From the NCBI GenBank assembly GCA_017996175.1, contig JAGOHK010000011.1, forward strand, positions 17,995 through 81,994: a DNA stretch of 64,000 bases, read 5' to 3'. A model generated the notes under the pieces. The model ran no database searches and had not been told where the DNA came from. It saw only the letters and a list, made by a program, of their open reading frames with translations. This document shows positions 35,809-44,869 of this stretch, one piece after another. Position numbers and translations under genes: made by a program. Numbering within the stretch: the first letter of the stretch is position 1; every line of letters starts with the position of its first letter. This DNA is from Leptospiraceae bacterium (GTDB taxonomy: Bacteria; Spirochaetota; Leptospiria; Leptospirales; Leptospiraceae).

Positions 35809-37530
35809 ATGGAACAATTTGACCCAAATACAATTGCAAGGCTTGCATCTCGGATCTACAATGAAGTTCCGGGTGCATCTACAATTCCTGAAAATCCGAT
35901 TGATGCGCATATTGCAAATTATGCGCATCAAGATTCAGTAAAGAATCATGGAAATTCGGTTGTAGAAAATGGATACTCTTCTGAAAGTTTGAACCTAGAT
36001 AAAATAAAGGAAATCTTTGTAAAACAAGGTAATTTAGCGGAGTTAAAAAAAAGCACTTCAGATTTTCATTTCCCATCTACGGGAAGTAAAACAAGTGATA
36101 ATTATTTGAGTAAGTCCAGCGCTAATCTAAAAACACAGCAATCGCTTGCTGATAATGGAAAAAGCCATTCCAGTCTAAAGTCCTTTGTAAAAAGTATTCA
36201 AGAAGATCATCATAAATATCCTGGCGGAATTTTTACTGGAAGTTTAGAGAACTGTAAACTGTTTCCTAATTTGAATCAGGTTTCCCAAAAGCAATCAGAG
36301 ATTTATTCCAGTAGAGCATTTGATGTGAATGAAATTAGAAAAGACTTTCCTGTGCTACATCAGACTATTCATGGTAAACCGCTTGTTTGGTTTGATAATG
36401 CAGCGACTACACAAAAACCAAAGTCAGTGATTGATGCAATCAGTAATTTCTATTCCCATGATAATTCGAATATCCATAGAGGAGCACATACATTAGCCGC
36501 TCGGGCTACGGATGCGTTTGAAGAAGCGAGGGAGAAGGTTCAGAAGTTTATCAAGGCATCTTCTACTTCTGAGATTATTTTTGTGCGAGGGACAACTGAA
36601 GCGATTAACTTAGTTGCACAGACTTATGGGCGCAAATTTCTTCAGCCTGGAGATGAAATTATTCTCTCACAAGCAGAGCATCACGCGAATATTGTACCCT
36701 GGCAGATAATTGCAAAGGAAAAAGGCGCAGTCATTCGAGTCATTCCTTTAAATGACCGTGGAGAAGTGATTTTGTCGGAATATGAACGTTTGCTAGGACC
36801 TAGAACAAAATTAGTATCTCTAACACAAGCCTCAAACAGCTTAGGAACCATTCTTCCTGTTCAGGAAATGACAAAAACCGCAAAGAAATATGGTGCAAAA
36901 GTTTTAATCGATGGAGCACAGTCTGTGGCACATATTCCGGTTAACGTTCAAGAACTTGGTTGTGACTTCTTTGTATTTTCCGGTCATAAGATTTTTGGTC
37001 CTACTGGAATTGGAGTTGTTTACGGTAGACAAGAAATTTTAGAACTAATTCCTCCCTGGCATGGTGGCGGAAATATGATTAAAGATGTGACTTTTGAAGA
37101 AACCATTTATAGTGATATACCTGCAAAGTTTGAAGCGGGAACGCCTAACGTTGCAGATGCAGTAGGACTTGGGGTTGCACTTGACTATGTGAATCGACTC
37201 GGTTTAGAAAATATTGCAAAATACGAACACTCTCTTTTGGAGTATGCAACAGACGGTCTTTCTTCTATTAAAGGCTTGCGGCTAATAGGAACTGCCCGTG
37301 AAAAAGTGGGAGTTCTATCTTTCGTATTGCAAAATAAATCCACAATCGAAGTAGGAAAACTTTTAGATTTGGAAGGGATCGCTGTGCGCGCAGGTCATCA
37401 CTGTGCACAACCTTCTCTACGTCGGTATGGAGTGGAAGCCACTGTGCGTCCTTCTCTTTCTTTTTACAATACGATAGGCGAAACAGATAGACTTGTTTCG
37501 GCAGTTCGTCGTATTGCAGGAAGTTTTTAG
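35809..37530 (+). CDS. SufS-type cysteine desulfurase with N-terminal encapsulin cargo-loading extension
   Basis: A 573-residue PLP enzyme that removes sulfur from cysteine, leaving alanine and an enzyme persulfide. The catalytic domain begins near residue 170 (FDVNEIRKDFPVL). The PLP lysine is Lys394 in FSGHKIFG and the persulfide Cys is Cys532 in AGHHCAQP. SufS-type features include NIHRGAHTLAARAT. Residues 1-168 are an extra Ser/Asn/Lys-rich, mostly disordered region with short conserved-looking blocks (FDPNTIARLASRIYNEVPG; GGIFTGSLENC) not found in housekeeping SufS. Such extensions load cargo into Family 2 encapsulins. With the shells it would store or process sulfur inside the compartment. 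Confidence 0.92.
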   Translation: MEQFDPNTIARLASRIYNEVPGASTIPENPIDAHIANYAHQDSVKNHGNSVVENGYSSESLNLDKIKEIFVKQGNLAELKKSTSDFHFPSTGSKTSDNYLSKSSANLKTQQSLADNGKSHSSLKSFVKSIQEDHHKYPGGIFTGSLENCKLFPNLNQVSQKQSEIYSSRAFDVNEIRKDFPVLHQTIHGKPLVWFDNAATTQKPKSVIDAISNFYSHDNSNIHRGAHTLAARATDAFEEAREKVQKFIKASSTSEIIFVRGTTEAINLVAQTYGRKFLQPGDEIILSQAEHHANIVPWQIIAKEKGAVIRVIPLNDRGEVILSEYERLLGPRTKLVSLTQASNSLGTILPVQEMTKTAKKYGAKVLIDGAQSVAHIPVNVQELGCDFFVFSGHKIFGPTGIGVVYGRQEILELIPPWHGGGNMIKDVTFEETIYSDIPAKFEAGTPNVADAVGLGVALDYVNRLGLENIAKYEHSLLEYATDGLSSIKGLRLIGTAREKVGVLSFVLQNKSTIEVGKLLDLEGIAVRAGHHCAQPSLRRYGVEATVRPSLSFYNTIGETDRLVSAVRRIAGSF

Positions 37531-37571
37531 TGCCTCATTCCTCTTGAGGAAAATTTTTATTTACCCCTTGA

Positions 37572-37599
37572 GGGAGGAGTAAAATCCCTCCCTTTTTTT
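37572..37599 (+). terminator. Strong intrinsic terminator after the encapsulin operon
   Basis: GGGAGGA (37572-37578) pairs with TCCCTCCC (37585-37592) with one bulge, followed by seven T. It lies 42 bases after the cysteine desulfurase stop and separates the encapsulin operon from the outer-membrane channel and sulfate-binding genes. A smaller stem (TTCCT CTTG AGGAA) occurs just upstream. Confidence 0.75.
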
Positions 37600-37741
37600 A
37601 CATGTTTTTGCCCCAAAAACTCCAAAAATAAGTATAAACTTCACTGTTCAATATAACATATATTTTTCATTAAAACATACTAAATTCTCGAAAATACATT
37701 AAAATTATTCATTTTTATGTTTATTTTTCTATTATTTCAAT

Positions 37742-37767
37742 AAAATATCCAATATATTGAATATTTT
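37742..37767. promoter_or_regulatory. 26-bp palindrome, operator candidate for the channel/sbp pair
   Basis: AAAATATCCAATA and TATTGAATATTTT (37742-37767) form a palindrome with only one mismatched pair. It overlaps the -35 of the promoter proposed at 37766-37794. The position suggests repression or activation of the sulfate-uptake pair, possibly by a sulfur-responsive regulator. The regulator is unknown. Confidence 0.4.
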
Positions 37768-37794
37768 GTTGAATAAAATAGAGTCTTGTATTTT
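37766..37794 (+). promoter_or_regulatory. Possible promoter of the channel/sbp pair
   Basis: TTGTTG (37766-37771), 17 bases, TATTTT (37789-37794), 31 bases before the ATG at 37825. The AAGGAGG ribosome site lies at 37812-37818. Both hexamers differ from consensus, so it is tentative. Confidence 0.35.
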
Positions 37795-37824
37795 ATAGTA
37801 AAAAATTCCACAAGGAGGAATAAG

Positions 37825-39723
37825 ATGAAAGAAACGACGAATAAAATTTTAGTAGGAGGTTTCTTCATTTGTGTTGTTACATTTGGACTTTCCTCCCAGG
37901 AAGCTAAGAAGCCAGCAAAGGCTGCAAAGGAAGCGGTAAATATAGATAATTCCCAACCAAAGGAAGCTCCCGATAAGGAGGCAAAGGATAGTCCAAATCT
38001 AAATTTAGATCCGCCTCCGGAAGTAAAATATGTTGAGCAGCCGAACGATGGAAAAGGTATTCCTGAAATTCAAGCAGAGTTAGCGAAAGAAGAGCCATAC
38101 AAAAGTCCATACAAAGGAAAACTTTCTGGGGAGCTAATGAGAAGTATGCTCCTTTCACCTGAGCACCAAGATGCTGTTCGTAAAGCAGATAGACTTTGGT
38201 TTGGAGATATTTTTCGAATTGGTTTTCAAGCGCGACCTCGTTTTGATTATTCTTTCAATGGAGACTTTGATAAAAGAACGCAAGACGGAAGAAATTTTGG
38301 AACACAAAATTCACAAGTTTGGTTTATTGTAGATCCAACTCCTTATGCTACTGTTAAAGTAACGATCCAAGATGTGCGAGTTGCAGGCGGAGATCAATCT
38401 AGAAAGGATGGTCAACTTGGTTACTTGGGACAAGCGAACTCTGCAGGTGTGGAACTTTCCTCCGCACCTTCAGCAACTCAATCAGTAAATATTCAAAACC
38501 GCACTGGACTTAGAGAAGGTTTTGTTCTACTAAAAAATTTAGTAGATGGGGTTGAGTTTGTTGTAGGAAGACAAATTTTTGGATTTGGGGATAATAGATA
38601 CGTCGGAGGAAGAAACGATGGACAAACTGGAAACTCTTTTGATGGATTACGCGCAAAGTATACAAGTAAGTATTTAACTACAGAGGTTTTTACTTCTATC
38701 ATTGCAGAAGAAAGTAACGCAGGGGCTGGTAACAATACTGCAAATGGTCAGAAGCGAGGAACGGTTAATGACACTTACCTCTCTGGACTTTATAATACTC
38801 TAAAGTTTGAAGATTTTCTGATAGATTTATATTTTTTCAATGTAGACAGAAAATGGGAACAATCTTTAACTCGAACTCCTACATCGAGTCAAGACAGGAC
38901 GAGACAAAGAGATGATTTAAATACAGTTGGGTTTCGTCTGAGTAACCGCACTGACGGAAATCGTTTGCCGAAGACCAAGGCATGGGATTGGACAATTGAA
39001 CATTCCATGCAATTCGGATTTAATGGGGAAAGAGGAAATGCAGATTGGGATACGTTAGGCGTAACTGTAAATGGTAGACCCAATGGACAACGCATTTACT
39101 CTCAGAGAAAAGAATACGATGCAAGGTTTTTCCTAGCGCAAACCGGTTATACTTTCTTTGATCGTTTTAGAGTAGGAATTCAATACTCATTCGGATCAGG
39201 GGACTCCAGTCGCTCTGACTCTAGAGTGAAAACCTACGATGCATCCTTTGCAACAAGATCTGGTGGATTTCCCTATTTTGATTCAGGCAATGGAATTGTG
39301 AATGCAACTTTTTGGTCAAATACAAGCACTAAGTCCGTACACTTAATGTGGAATACAGAGAAGTTTGGGCGGTTTATTGCTGTAGCCTATGACATCCAAA
39401 AGGCACAAATGAATGATGCCTGGTATGGTTCAGGTGGAGCGGTTAACACAGGGTTAAGTTATGAAAATTCTACAGGTGGAGCATTCGGTGGAACAAACAA
39501 ACTTGGGGAAAAAATGGGCACAAGATTATTCCATGAATACGATTTTATCTGGCAGTATTATTTGAAAGACTATGTTTCTATATGGGCTGGGGCTTCTTAT
39601 TTAGTAGCGGGAGATGCGGTAAGAGGAGTAAGAACTAACCCTTTTGCGGGAGCGATTAATGATCGTTATACCCTCGATCCAAAGTCTTATAGTTTTTTCT
39701 TATTCGTTCAGTTTGCAATGTAA
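37825..39723 (+). CDS. Alginate-export-family outer-membrane channel
   Basis: A 632-residue predicted beta-barrel. The ATG at 37825 has a perfect AAGGAGG upstream. A signal peptide ([19 protein letters not shown]) is followed by an Ala/Lys/Pro-rich linker to about residue 90 and then the barrel. Family-like elements are [21 protein letters not shown] and [15 protein letters not shown], with aromatic ends typical of beta-strands and a terminal FFLFVQFAM. It is followed by a sulfate-binding protein gene, so sulfate or an organosulfur compound is a possible substrate. That is inference. Confidence 0.75.
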   Translation: MKETTNKILVGGFFICVVTFGLSSQEAKKPAKAAKEAVNIDNSQPKEAPDKEAKDSPNLNLDPPPEVKYVEQPNDGKGIPEIQAELAKEEPYKSPYKGKLSGELMRSMLLSPEHQDAVRKADRLWFGDIFRIGFQARPRFDYSFNGDFDKRTQDGRNFGTQNSQVWFIVDPTPYATVKVTIQDVRVAGGDQSRKDGQLGYLGQANSAGVELSSAPSATQSVNIQNRTGLREGFVLLKNLVDGVEFVVGRQIFGFGDNRYVGGRNDGQTGNSFDGLRAKYTSKYLTTEVFTSIIAEESNAGAGNNTANGQKRGTVNDTYLSGLYNTLKFEDFLIDLYFFNVDRKWEQSLTRTPTSSQDRTRQRDDLNTVGFRLSNRTDGNRLPKTKAWDWTIEHSMQFGFNGERGNADWDTLGVTVNGRPNGQRIYSQRKEYDARFFLAQTGYTFFDRFRVGIQYSFGSGDSSRSDSRVKTYDASFATRSGGFPYFDSGNGIVNATFWSNTSTKSVHLMWNTEKFGRFIAVAYDIQKAQMNDAWYGSGGAVNTGLSYENSTGGAFGGTNKLGEKMGTRLFHEYDFIWQYYLKDYVSIWAGASYLVAGDAVRGVRTNPFAGAINDRYTLDPKSYSFFLFVQFAM

Positions 39724-39747
39724 TAAATTTAATCATAGGAGATTAAT

Positions 39748-40752
39748 ATGAAAATTAATTTAGTTAAATCATTAGTATCCACAATCCTTCTCTTGGCGGG
39801 ATTACAATCAGTTGCCGCAAAGGACATTACTCTTCTAAATGTATCTTATGACCCGACACGAGAACTTTACGCAGAATACAATAAAGTATTCGCAAAGTAT
39901 TGGAAAGGTAAGTCAGGTGATGATGTAAGAGTCAATCAATCGCATGGAGGTAGCGGTAAACAAGCACGATCCGTTCTAGATGGGCTAGAAGCAGATTTTG
40001 TGACATTGGCTCTCTCTTATGACATAGATATTATCGCGTCTAAGGGTCTACTTTCCCCGGACTGGCAAAAAAGTTTACCGAATAATAGTTCACCTTATAC
40101 TTCTACAATTGTTTTTGTAGTTAGAAAAGGAAATCCTAAGAATATAAAAGACTGGGATGATTTAATAAAATCGAAAGTGGGGGTAATCACGCCTAACCCC
40201 AAGACAAGTGGCGGAGCTAGATGGAACTATCTTGCTGCTTGGGGATATGCTGCTAAAAAATTCAATAACGATGATTCTAAAATTAGAGATTTCATAAAAA
40301 CTCTTTATAAAAATGTTCCAGTTCTAGATTCGGGTGCCCGTGGTTCTAGTACCACATTTGCACAAAATGGAATCGGGGATGTATTTCTTTCCTGGGAGAA
40401 TGAAGCATTTTTAATTTTAGAAGAGATGGGAAAGGATAAATTTGAAATTATTAGACCGTCTATTAGTATTTTGGCAGAACCACCTATTGCTGTGATTGAA
40501 AAAAATACGGAGAAACATGGAACTACCGAAGTAACAAAGGCATACCTAAAATCTCTCTACTCTGAACCAGCACAAGAAATTATAGCAAAACATGGTTATA
40601 GACCTAGAAGTGCGACAATTCTAAAAAAATATGCAGATAAATTTCCGAAACTAGATTTAATCACCGTGGATTCTAATTTTGGTGGTTGGCATAAAGCGCA
40701 TAAGGATCATTTTGCGGATGGAGCTAGTTTTGATAAGCTGTATGTGAAGTAA
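39748..40752 (+). CDS. sbp: Sulfate ABC-transporter substrate-binding protein
   Basis: A 334-residue periplasmic sulfate (or thiosulfate) binding protein. A signal peptide ([16 protein letters not shown]) precedes the family signatures [30 protein letters not shown] and [19 protein letters not shown], which line the anion site. Length is normal. No cysT/cysW/cysA permease or ATPase genes follow in this window, so its transporter must be encoded elsewhere. It lies 24 bases after the channel gene and both are likely cotranscribed, supplying sulfur for the encapsulin locus upstream. Confidence 0.92.
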   Translation: MKINLVKSLVSTILLLAGLQSVAAKDITLLNVSYDPTRELYAEYNKVFAKYWKGKSGDDVRVNQSHGGSGKQARSVLDGLEADFVTLALSYDIDIIASKGLLSPDWQKSLPNNSSPYTSTIVFVVRKGNPKNIKDWDDLIKSKVGVITPNPKTSGGARWNYLAAWGYAAKKFNNDDSKIRDFIKTLYKNVPVLDSGARGSSTTFAQNGIGDVFLSWENEAFLILEEMGKDKFEIIRPSISILAEPPIAVIEKNTEKHGTTEVTKAYLKSLYSEPAQEIIAKHGYRPRSATILKKYADKFPKLDLITVDSNFGGWHKAHKDHFADGASFDKLYVK

Positions 40753-40778
40753 AGAAAAAAAACTGCCACCGATGGACA

Positions 40779-40919
40779 ATGCTGTCAAGTTAAGGGAAAC
40801 GAAGAAGAGGTTAACCACGAAGAGCACAGAGAACACGAAGAAAAGAAAGAGATTCTTGATAAAATCCTTCGCGAGCTTCGTGTCCTTCGTGGTGAAAAAC
40901 TCTTAATTGTACAGCATTG
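40779..40919. mobile_element. CACGAAG-type palindromic element flanked by 11-bp direct repeats
   Basis: About 141 bp with terminal inverted repeats (CAATGCTGT at 40777, ACAGCATTG at 40911) and an inner pair ACCACGAAG (40814) / CTTCGTGTCCTTCGTGGT (40876-40893). It is bracketed by identical 11-bp direct repeats ACCGATGGACA at 40768-40778 and 40920-40930, which look like a target-site duplication. It carries no gene. It lies beside another imperfect inverted repeat (about 40920-41030, GATAAAAAATA arms). Confidence 0.6.
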
Positions 40920-41039
40920 ACCGATGGACACCTATAAAAGAACGATAAAAAATAATACAGATTCAAATCAAATTATGAATACTCAAGAACTATCGTATTT
41001 TTTATCAGTGCTCTTGGTGTCTACACGTCTGGACTGGGC

Positions 41040-43070
41040 TCAGTGCAGGTCGGTGGTAATCTTAAAAGACAGAGGCAAAGTGACAATAAACTCTGTTCCT
41101 TTGTCATAGTTATCGTTGAGTTGAATTTCACCATTTAGCATTTTGACAATATCTCGACAAAGAGGAAGACCAAGACCAGTGCCAGCTTCACCTGCTGTCC
41201 CCCTAAAGCTAGTTTTAATAACATGCGAAAATAGATTGGCGCGAATTTCTTGTGGTATACCAACTCCTGTATCTTTAACGGATAATATATATTTGTCGTC
41301 ATTTCGAATTCTGCTGATAGAAATCATATCTCCCGCATTTGAAAATTTAATAGAATTAGAAACTAGGTTTAAAATGACTTCTTGGAGTAACGCTTCATCT
41401 GTTTGTATTTGGTCATCCTCTGAGACAAAACTCAGAAGTTGAATTTCTTTTTCTCTGACTCGACCGAGCATAATATTAAAAATCTTATCAATAACTTTCG
41501 ATGGATTGCAGGTCTGAATATTGAGTTGGATGCTTCCAGAATTTGTCTGACTGAATTGTAAAATTTTTTCGGTCATTTCTAGTGAGTGTTCAATTGATTT
41601 AATGGCTAACTCTAAATAGCTTTTAGATAATTCTTCTTCCGACTCGTCGTCTGATTCCATCGAACTTTGGATTAACATTTTCGCATTTCCAATTGGCGAT
41701 CTGAGATCGTGAGATAATAGAGAAATAAATTGATCCTTTAATTCATTTGATTTTACGGCGGCAATTTTTTCGTCCATTATTTCTTTGGTTCTTTCTGCTA
41801 TTCTATTTTCTAGGTCTTCATTGATTTTCTTCAAGTCTGAACTTAAAAGTTCGACATCCTGAAAGGCTTTTACAAATCGAATTAGTAAATAGAGAGATTG
41901 GCTGAGAACAACAAAGATTACCCCGTAATGCGCTATATAGCTAGTATGTAATACTTCTGTCGTATTAAGTATGTCGTTAATTGTGCAAATGAGCATGAAA
42001 CTAAATCCAATCAAAATAATAAAAGCATTTTCTTTCTTTTGATAAACTGCAAATGCAACTATTAGATAGGATATTATTAATTCTAAAATAAATATGGGCA
42101 AATAAATATTAACCAGATTTGAGTAAAACACAGTTTGAGTAAAAACAGTAACAAAAGAAAATCCAATCCCGATTAAATAGCTGATCGTGATTATCCACTT
42201 TCGAAGTTTCATAAAAAACATATTACTCAAAAATTGTAGTGCAAGAGGCATTACTAAAAAGAACGTTAAATATTCAATAGCCACATAAATTGGATAACCA
42301 ACCGGGAGGTAATCTGCTAAAAGTTTTTCTCCGGTGCTTGCAGTTCTTAGAAAAATGCAGATAACTAAAAAAGTAAATTGAATGGAAAGAGTTTCGCTTT
42401 TTCGAATTAGATATAAACCAATATGGTAAAGAATTACAAAAAATAAAAAACCTAGAATGAAATCATCCCGACTACGAATAGTTTGAACATAAGACAAAAG
42501 ACCCAACTCTGTTCCAAAGTATATGTTATATAAAAATCCTCCTTTTTTATGATGAAAATTAGAAACTTGAACTACAATATCTAAAGTATTCTTCGATGTA
42601 GAAAAAGAAGCGAAAGATGGACGTGTATCTGGAATTGCGTTTGTTATATCTTTTCCTGTTATTCCTATACAATTTAATTCCAAGTCATTGATGAAAACTT
42701 TACAGTTTGTCAATGGCTTCATTCGAATTGCAAATATGGGATAATGTTTATTTTGCGGCAATAGAATTTTTAGTCGATAAGTAGCGAATCCTATACCGGC
42801 TAACGTTTGACCGTCAATAACTTTACCATTCCAAGTGGAAGGTAGATCAATATAGCTGGGTTTGAGAGATGCTATGTCTTCCGGCGAATAAAGTCCATTC
42901 CAGTAGAATTCCCAGTTTCCTTCTAGACTTATTACAGGCTCTTTTTCATAATTCCAGTTTTGTAAATCAAGAATTCCATCTTTAGCTTTGTAGGTAGTGT
43001 AATCTCTTTTGCACCCAGCAAAGAAAAGTAGTGGAACGCAAATCAGGATTAAAATGATTTTATTTTTCAT
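41040..43070 (-). CDS. 7TMR-DISM-type sensor histidine kinase
   Basis: A 676-residue membrane kinase. It begins with a lipoprotein-like signal (LLFFAGC), then a periplasmic beta-rich domain resembling a glycosidase-type jelly roll (LEGNWEFYWNG). About seven transmembrane helices follow (residues 205-400), then a coiled-coil linker (ENRIAERTKEI), HisKA with His454 in LLSHDLRSPIG, and HATPase with NLVSNSIKFS, DTGVGIP and GTGLGLPLC. The layout matches 7TMR-DISM kinases, which sense small molecules such as sugars. No response regulator gene adjoins it. Confidence 0.87.
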   Translation of the reverse strand: MKNKIILILICVPLLFFAGCKRDYTTYKAKDGILDLQNWNYEKEPVISLEGNWEFYWNGLYSPEDIASLKPSYIDLPSTWNGKVIDGQTLAGIGFATYRLKILLPQNKHYPIFAIRMKPLTNCKVFINDLELNCIGITGKDITNAIPDTRPSFASFSTSKNTLDIVVQVSNFHHKKGGFLYNIYFGTELGLLSYVQTIRSRDDFILGFLFFVILYHIGLYLIRKSETLSIQFTFLVICIFLRTASTGEKLLADYLPVGYPIYVAIEYLTFFLVMPLALQFLSNMFFMKLRKWIITISYLIGIGFSFVTVFTQTVFYSNLVNIYLPIFILELIISYLIVAFAVYQKKENAFIILIGFSFMLICTINDILNTTEVLHTSYIAHYGVIFVVLSQSLYLLIRFVKAFQDVELLSSDLKKINEDLENRIAERTKEIMDEKIAAVKSNELKDQFISLLSHDLRSPIGNAKMLIQSSMESDDESEEELSKSYLELAIKSIEHSLEMTEKILQFSQTNSGSIQLNIQTCNPSKVIDKIFNIMLGRVREKEIQLLSFVSEDDQIQTDEALLQEVILNLVSNSIKFSNAGDMISISRIRNDDKYILSVKDTGVGIPQEIRANLFSHVIKTSFRGTAGEAGTGLGLPLCRDIVKMLNGEIQLNDNYDKGTEFIVTLPLSFKITTDLH

Positions 43071-43190
43071 ACATTTAAAACTAGGTTTAGAATTAGAGCA
43101 TGTATTGCAAATTAAAAAATACCTAGGTGCTTAGCTTCGCAAAATCCGGGATCTACCTTGGTTGAGTAGGTAAAGTTTAATTTATGAATT

Positions 43191-43218
43191 ATAAAATCTT
43201 GTTAATCCTGTCTAAAAA
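43191..43218 (-). repeat. Dispersed ACAGGATTAACA-type repeat, copy 1
   Basis: On the minus strand this reads TTTTTAGACAGGATTAACAA, then GATTTTAT. Very similar stretches occur at 44519-44568 and 61986-62026. They lie in intergenic space and resemble repeats common in many bacterial genomes. Confidence 0.45.
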
Positions 43219-43298
43219 CTCTTCTAGACATTCCATGGTGGTCGTATGAGCGAAGCGAAAATTGGTGATATGTACAACAAACAAAATATCTAAAATAA

Positions 43299-43329
43299 AC
43301 ACAGATACAAATTGAAATAGTATCTGTGT
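43299..43329 (-). terminator. Terminator of the TMEM43-like gene
   Basis: ACACAGATAC (43299-43308) and GTATCTGTGT (43320-43329) form a perfect 10-bp stem. On the minus strand it is followed by TTTATTTTAGATATTTTG, a T-rich stretch. It lies 23 bases after the stop of the minus-strand gene ending at 43353. Confidence 0.6.
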
Positions 43330-43352
43330 CTGTAAATTCTTACGAAATGTAT

Positions 43353-44453
43353 TTATGCAGCAGGTGTAGCCGCAGCATTTTTCTTTTTGTAGTAACCGTA
43401 ACCAACAGCACCTACAATTAAGAGTAACCAGATGTACCAGAATTGAACTAGTATGCTAGTAATTGCAATAATTACAAAGGCTACCACTCCCAATGCAAAT
43501 CGTAACACCGAACTTCCCATTGTTCCAACGAATGGAATAAAATCTAAAAGCATTGTAACAGGACCAATCAAAAGCGAAAGACCTGACCAAAGCATAATGA
43601 ATGCACAAAATCTACCAATCCATTTCATTGTGGAATCATCGGACTTAATCGCTTTCATTGTTTGCGCATAATCGCCAACACTCGCACTCATGAATGATTC
43701 ATCTTTATAAGTGAATTTCCCAAGTGTATCCCCATTTAGTTTGCCTAGAAAAGTCATATCCCCTTCCGGAATCGGTGTAGCACTTACAGTAACTCTTTCG
43801 CAACCTTCAAATTCGCTGTTGGCACAGTTCGCATTTTCATACAAATAATTTCCAGAGCTAACAAAACCGTTTGTATTGATTTCACTATCAGCCGGTTTTG
43901 AACTTGGTACAGAAGAAGTAAAATCTGTATCTGCCAGATTTACTTTATAAGACTTTCCATCACTTGCAAGCATACCACCAGTAGCCACATTGGTGTCATT
44001 TTTTACACGTTTTTGGTGGAATGGTTTTGATTTACAAGCAGGTAATTTAAAGGAAGACGGATTATCTGGGTTTGATGTCCACTTGAGTTTACACTCTCTT
44101 ACCTTCTTTTTGTTGCTACCATCGCCTTCCGTTCTTTCTGTTTCATCCCAAGCGTATACTTCCGAGCTTTCGCTTACACTTATGTAATTTCCTTGCTTTA
44201 CAAACAAACTACCAACAGGCTGTGCTGTTAATTTTCCAGTGATATATACTGGTTTGCCTTCTTCCATTTGTGTAACTGGTTTTGCATTCTTAAACGCGTC
44301 CCCCGCTTGTGTACAAGTCTCTACTTTGAAAACTACAAAGATAGAGAGAGGAATTAACGCGAATCCTGTCAGTATCCCTTTGAGCGAATCGCCGAATTGC
44401 GAAAAAAATCCTACTGATTCACTAGATGACATTCCGTCACTACTAATTGCCAT
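43353..44453 (-). CDS. TMEM43-family membrane protein
   Basis: A 366-residue protein of the TMEM43 (LUMA) family, known from animal inner nuclear membranes and also found in bacteria, where its role is unknown. One N-terminal transmembrane helix (ILTGFALIPLSIFVVF) is followed by a large extracytoplasmic region with paired cysteines, then three or four C-terminal helices starting WIGRFCAFIMLWSGLSLLIG and including the family-like LLDFIPFVGTMG. TAGGAGAT precedes the ATG. It is a single gene with its own terminator downstream. Confidence 0.75.
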   Translation of the reverse strand: MAISSDGMSSSESVGFFSQFGDSLKGILTGFALIPLSIFVVFKVETCTQAGDAFKNAKPVTQMEEGKPVYITGKLTAQPVGSLFVKQGNYISVSESSEVYAWDETERTEGDGSNKKKVRECKLKWTSNPDNPSSFKLPACKSKPFHQKRVKNDTNVATGGMLASDGKSYKVNLADTDFTSSVPSSKPADSEINTNGFVSSGNYLYENANCANSEFEGCERVTVSATPIPEGDMTFLGKLNGDTLGKFTYKDESFMSASVGDYAQTMKAIKSDDSTMKWIGRFCAFIMLWSGLSLLIGPVTMLLDFIPFVGTMGSSVLRFALGVVAFVIIAITSILVQFWYIWLLLIVGAVGYGYYKKKNAAATPAA

Positions 44454-44518
44454 AGGTATCTCCTAAATTAAATTTATGTGGGTGTAATAGTGTTAGATGT
44501 TATAAATAAGACAAGTAG

Positions 44519-44568
44519 TTTTTTTGAGCAGGATTAGAATGATTCGCAGGATTTTCAGGATTAAGAAA
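44519..44568 (+). repeat. Dispersed ACAGGATTAACA-type repeat, copy 2
   Basis: GCAGGATTAGAATGATTC, then GCAGGATTTTCAGGATTAAG and AAA. Related to the copies at 43191-43218 and 61986-62026. Confidence 0.4.
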
Positions 44569-44692
44569 CTTCATTTTAAAGGATTTTTCTTCATTGAAAA
44601 CCATGTGAGATTTAGTATAATGATTAGCAGTATTTATAGAATTAATATTCTGCAAAATGTAATTTGTTAGAGAATAATTAATGATTTCATAC

Positions 44693-44869
44693 TTATTTCT
44701 TCTTAGTCACGAAACGTAAATTCTTCAATTTATATTTTTTTATTATTTCTTGAGTGTTCGCACGAATCTTTTTTAAGTCAATTTTCTGTTTTGCCATTTT
44801 GTGGCGAATTGTATGTAGCTCCCACAAGGCAAAGTCTTCTTCTTTTTTGTAATCATTAGATGTTTCCAT
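44693..44869 (-). CDS. Small antitoxin-like partner of the PIN protein
   Basis: A 58-residue gene missed by simple length cut-offs. It starts METSNDYKKEEDFALWELHT and ends FVTKKK. A very strong AGGAGGAGA ribosome site lies 6 bases upstream, inside the PIN gene, and its start overlaps the PIN stop by 14 bases. Small proteins with the pattern ...KEEDFxxWELHxIRHK are found next to PIN-domain genes in other bacteria, from memory. It may neutralise the PIN nuclease. If so, the toxin-first order is the reverse of the usual one. Confidence 0.65.
   Translation of the reverse strand: METSNDYKKEEDFALWELHTIRHKMAKQKIDLKKIRANTQEIIKKYKLKNLRFVTKKK

Noticed and set aside
40924..41109. 61-residue open frame after the sulfate-binding gene
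   Set aside because: It runs through an inverted-repeat region and into the end of the convergent kinase gene; no ribosome site or family.
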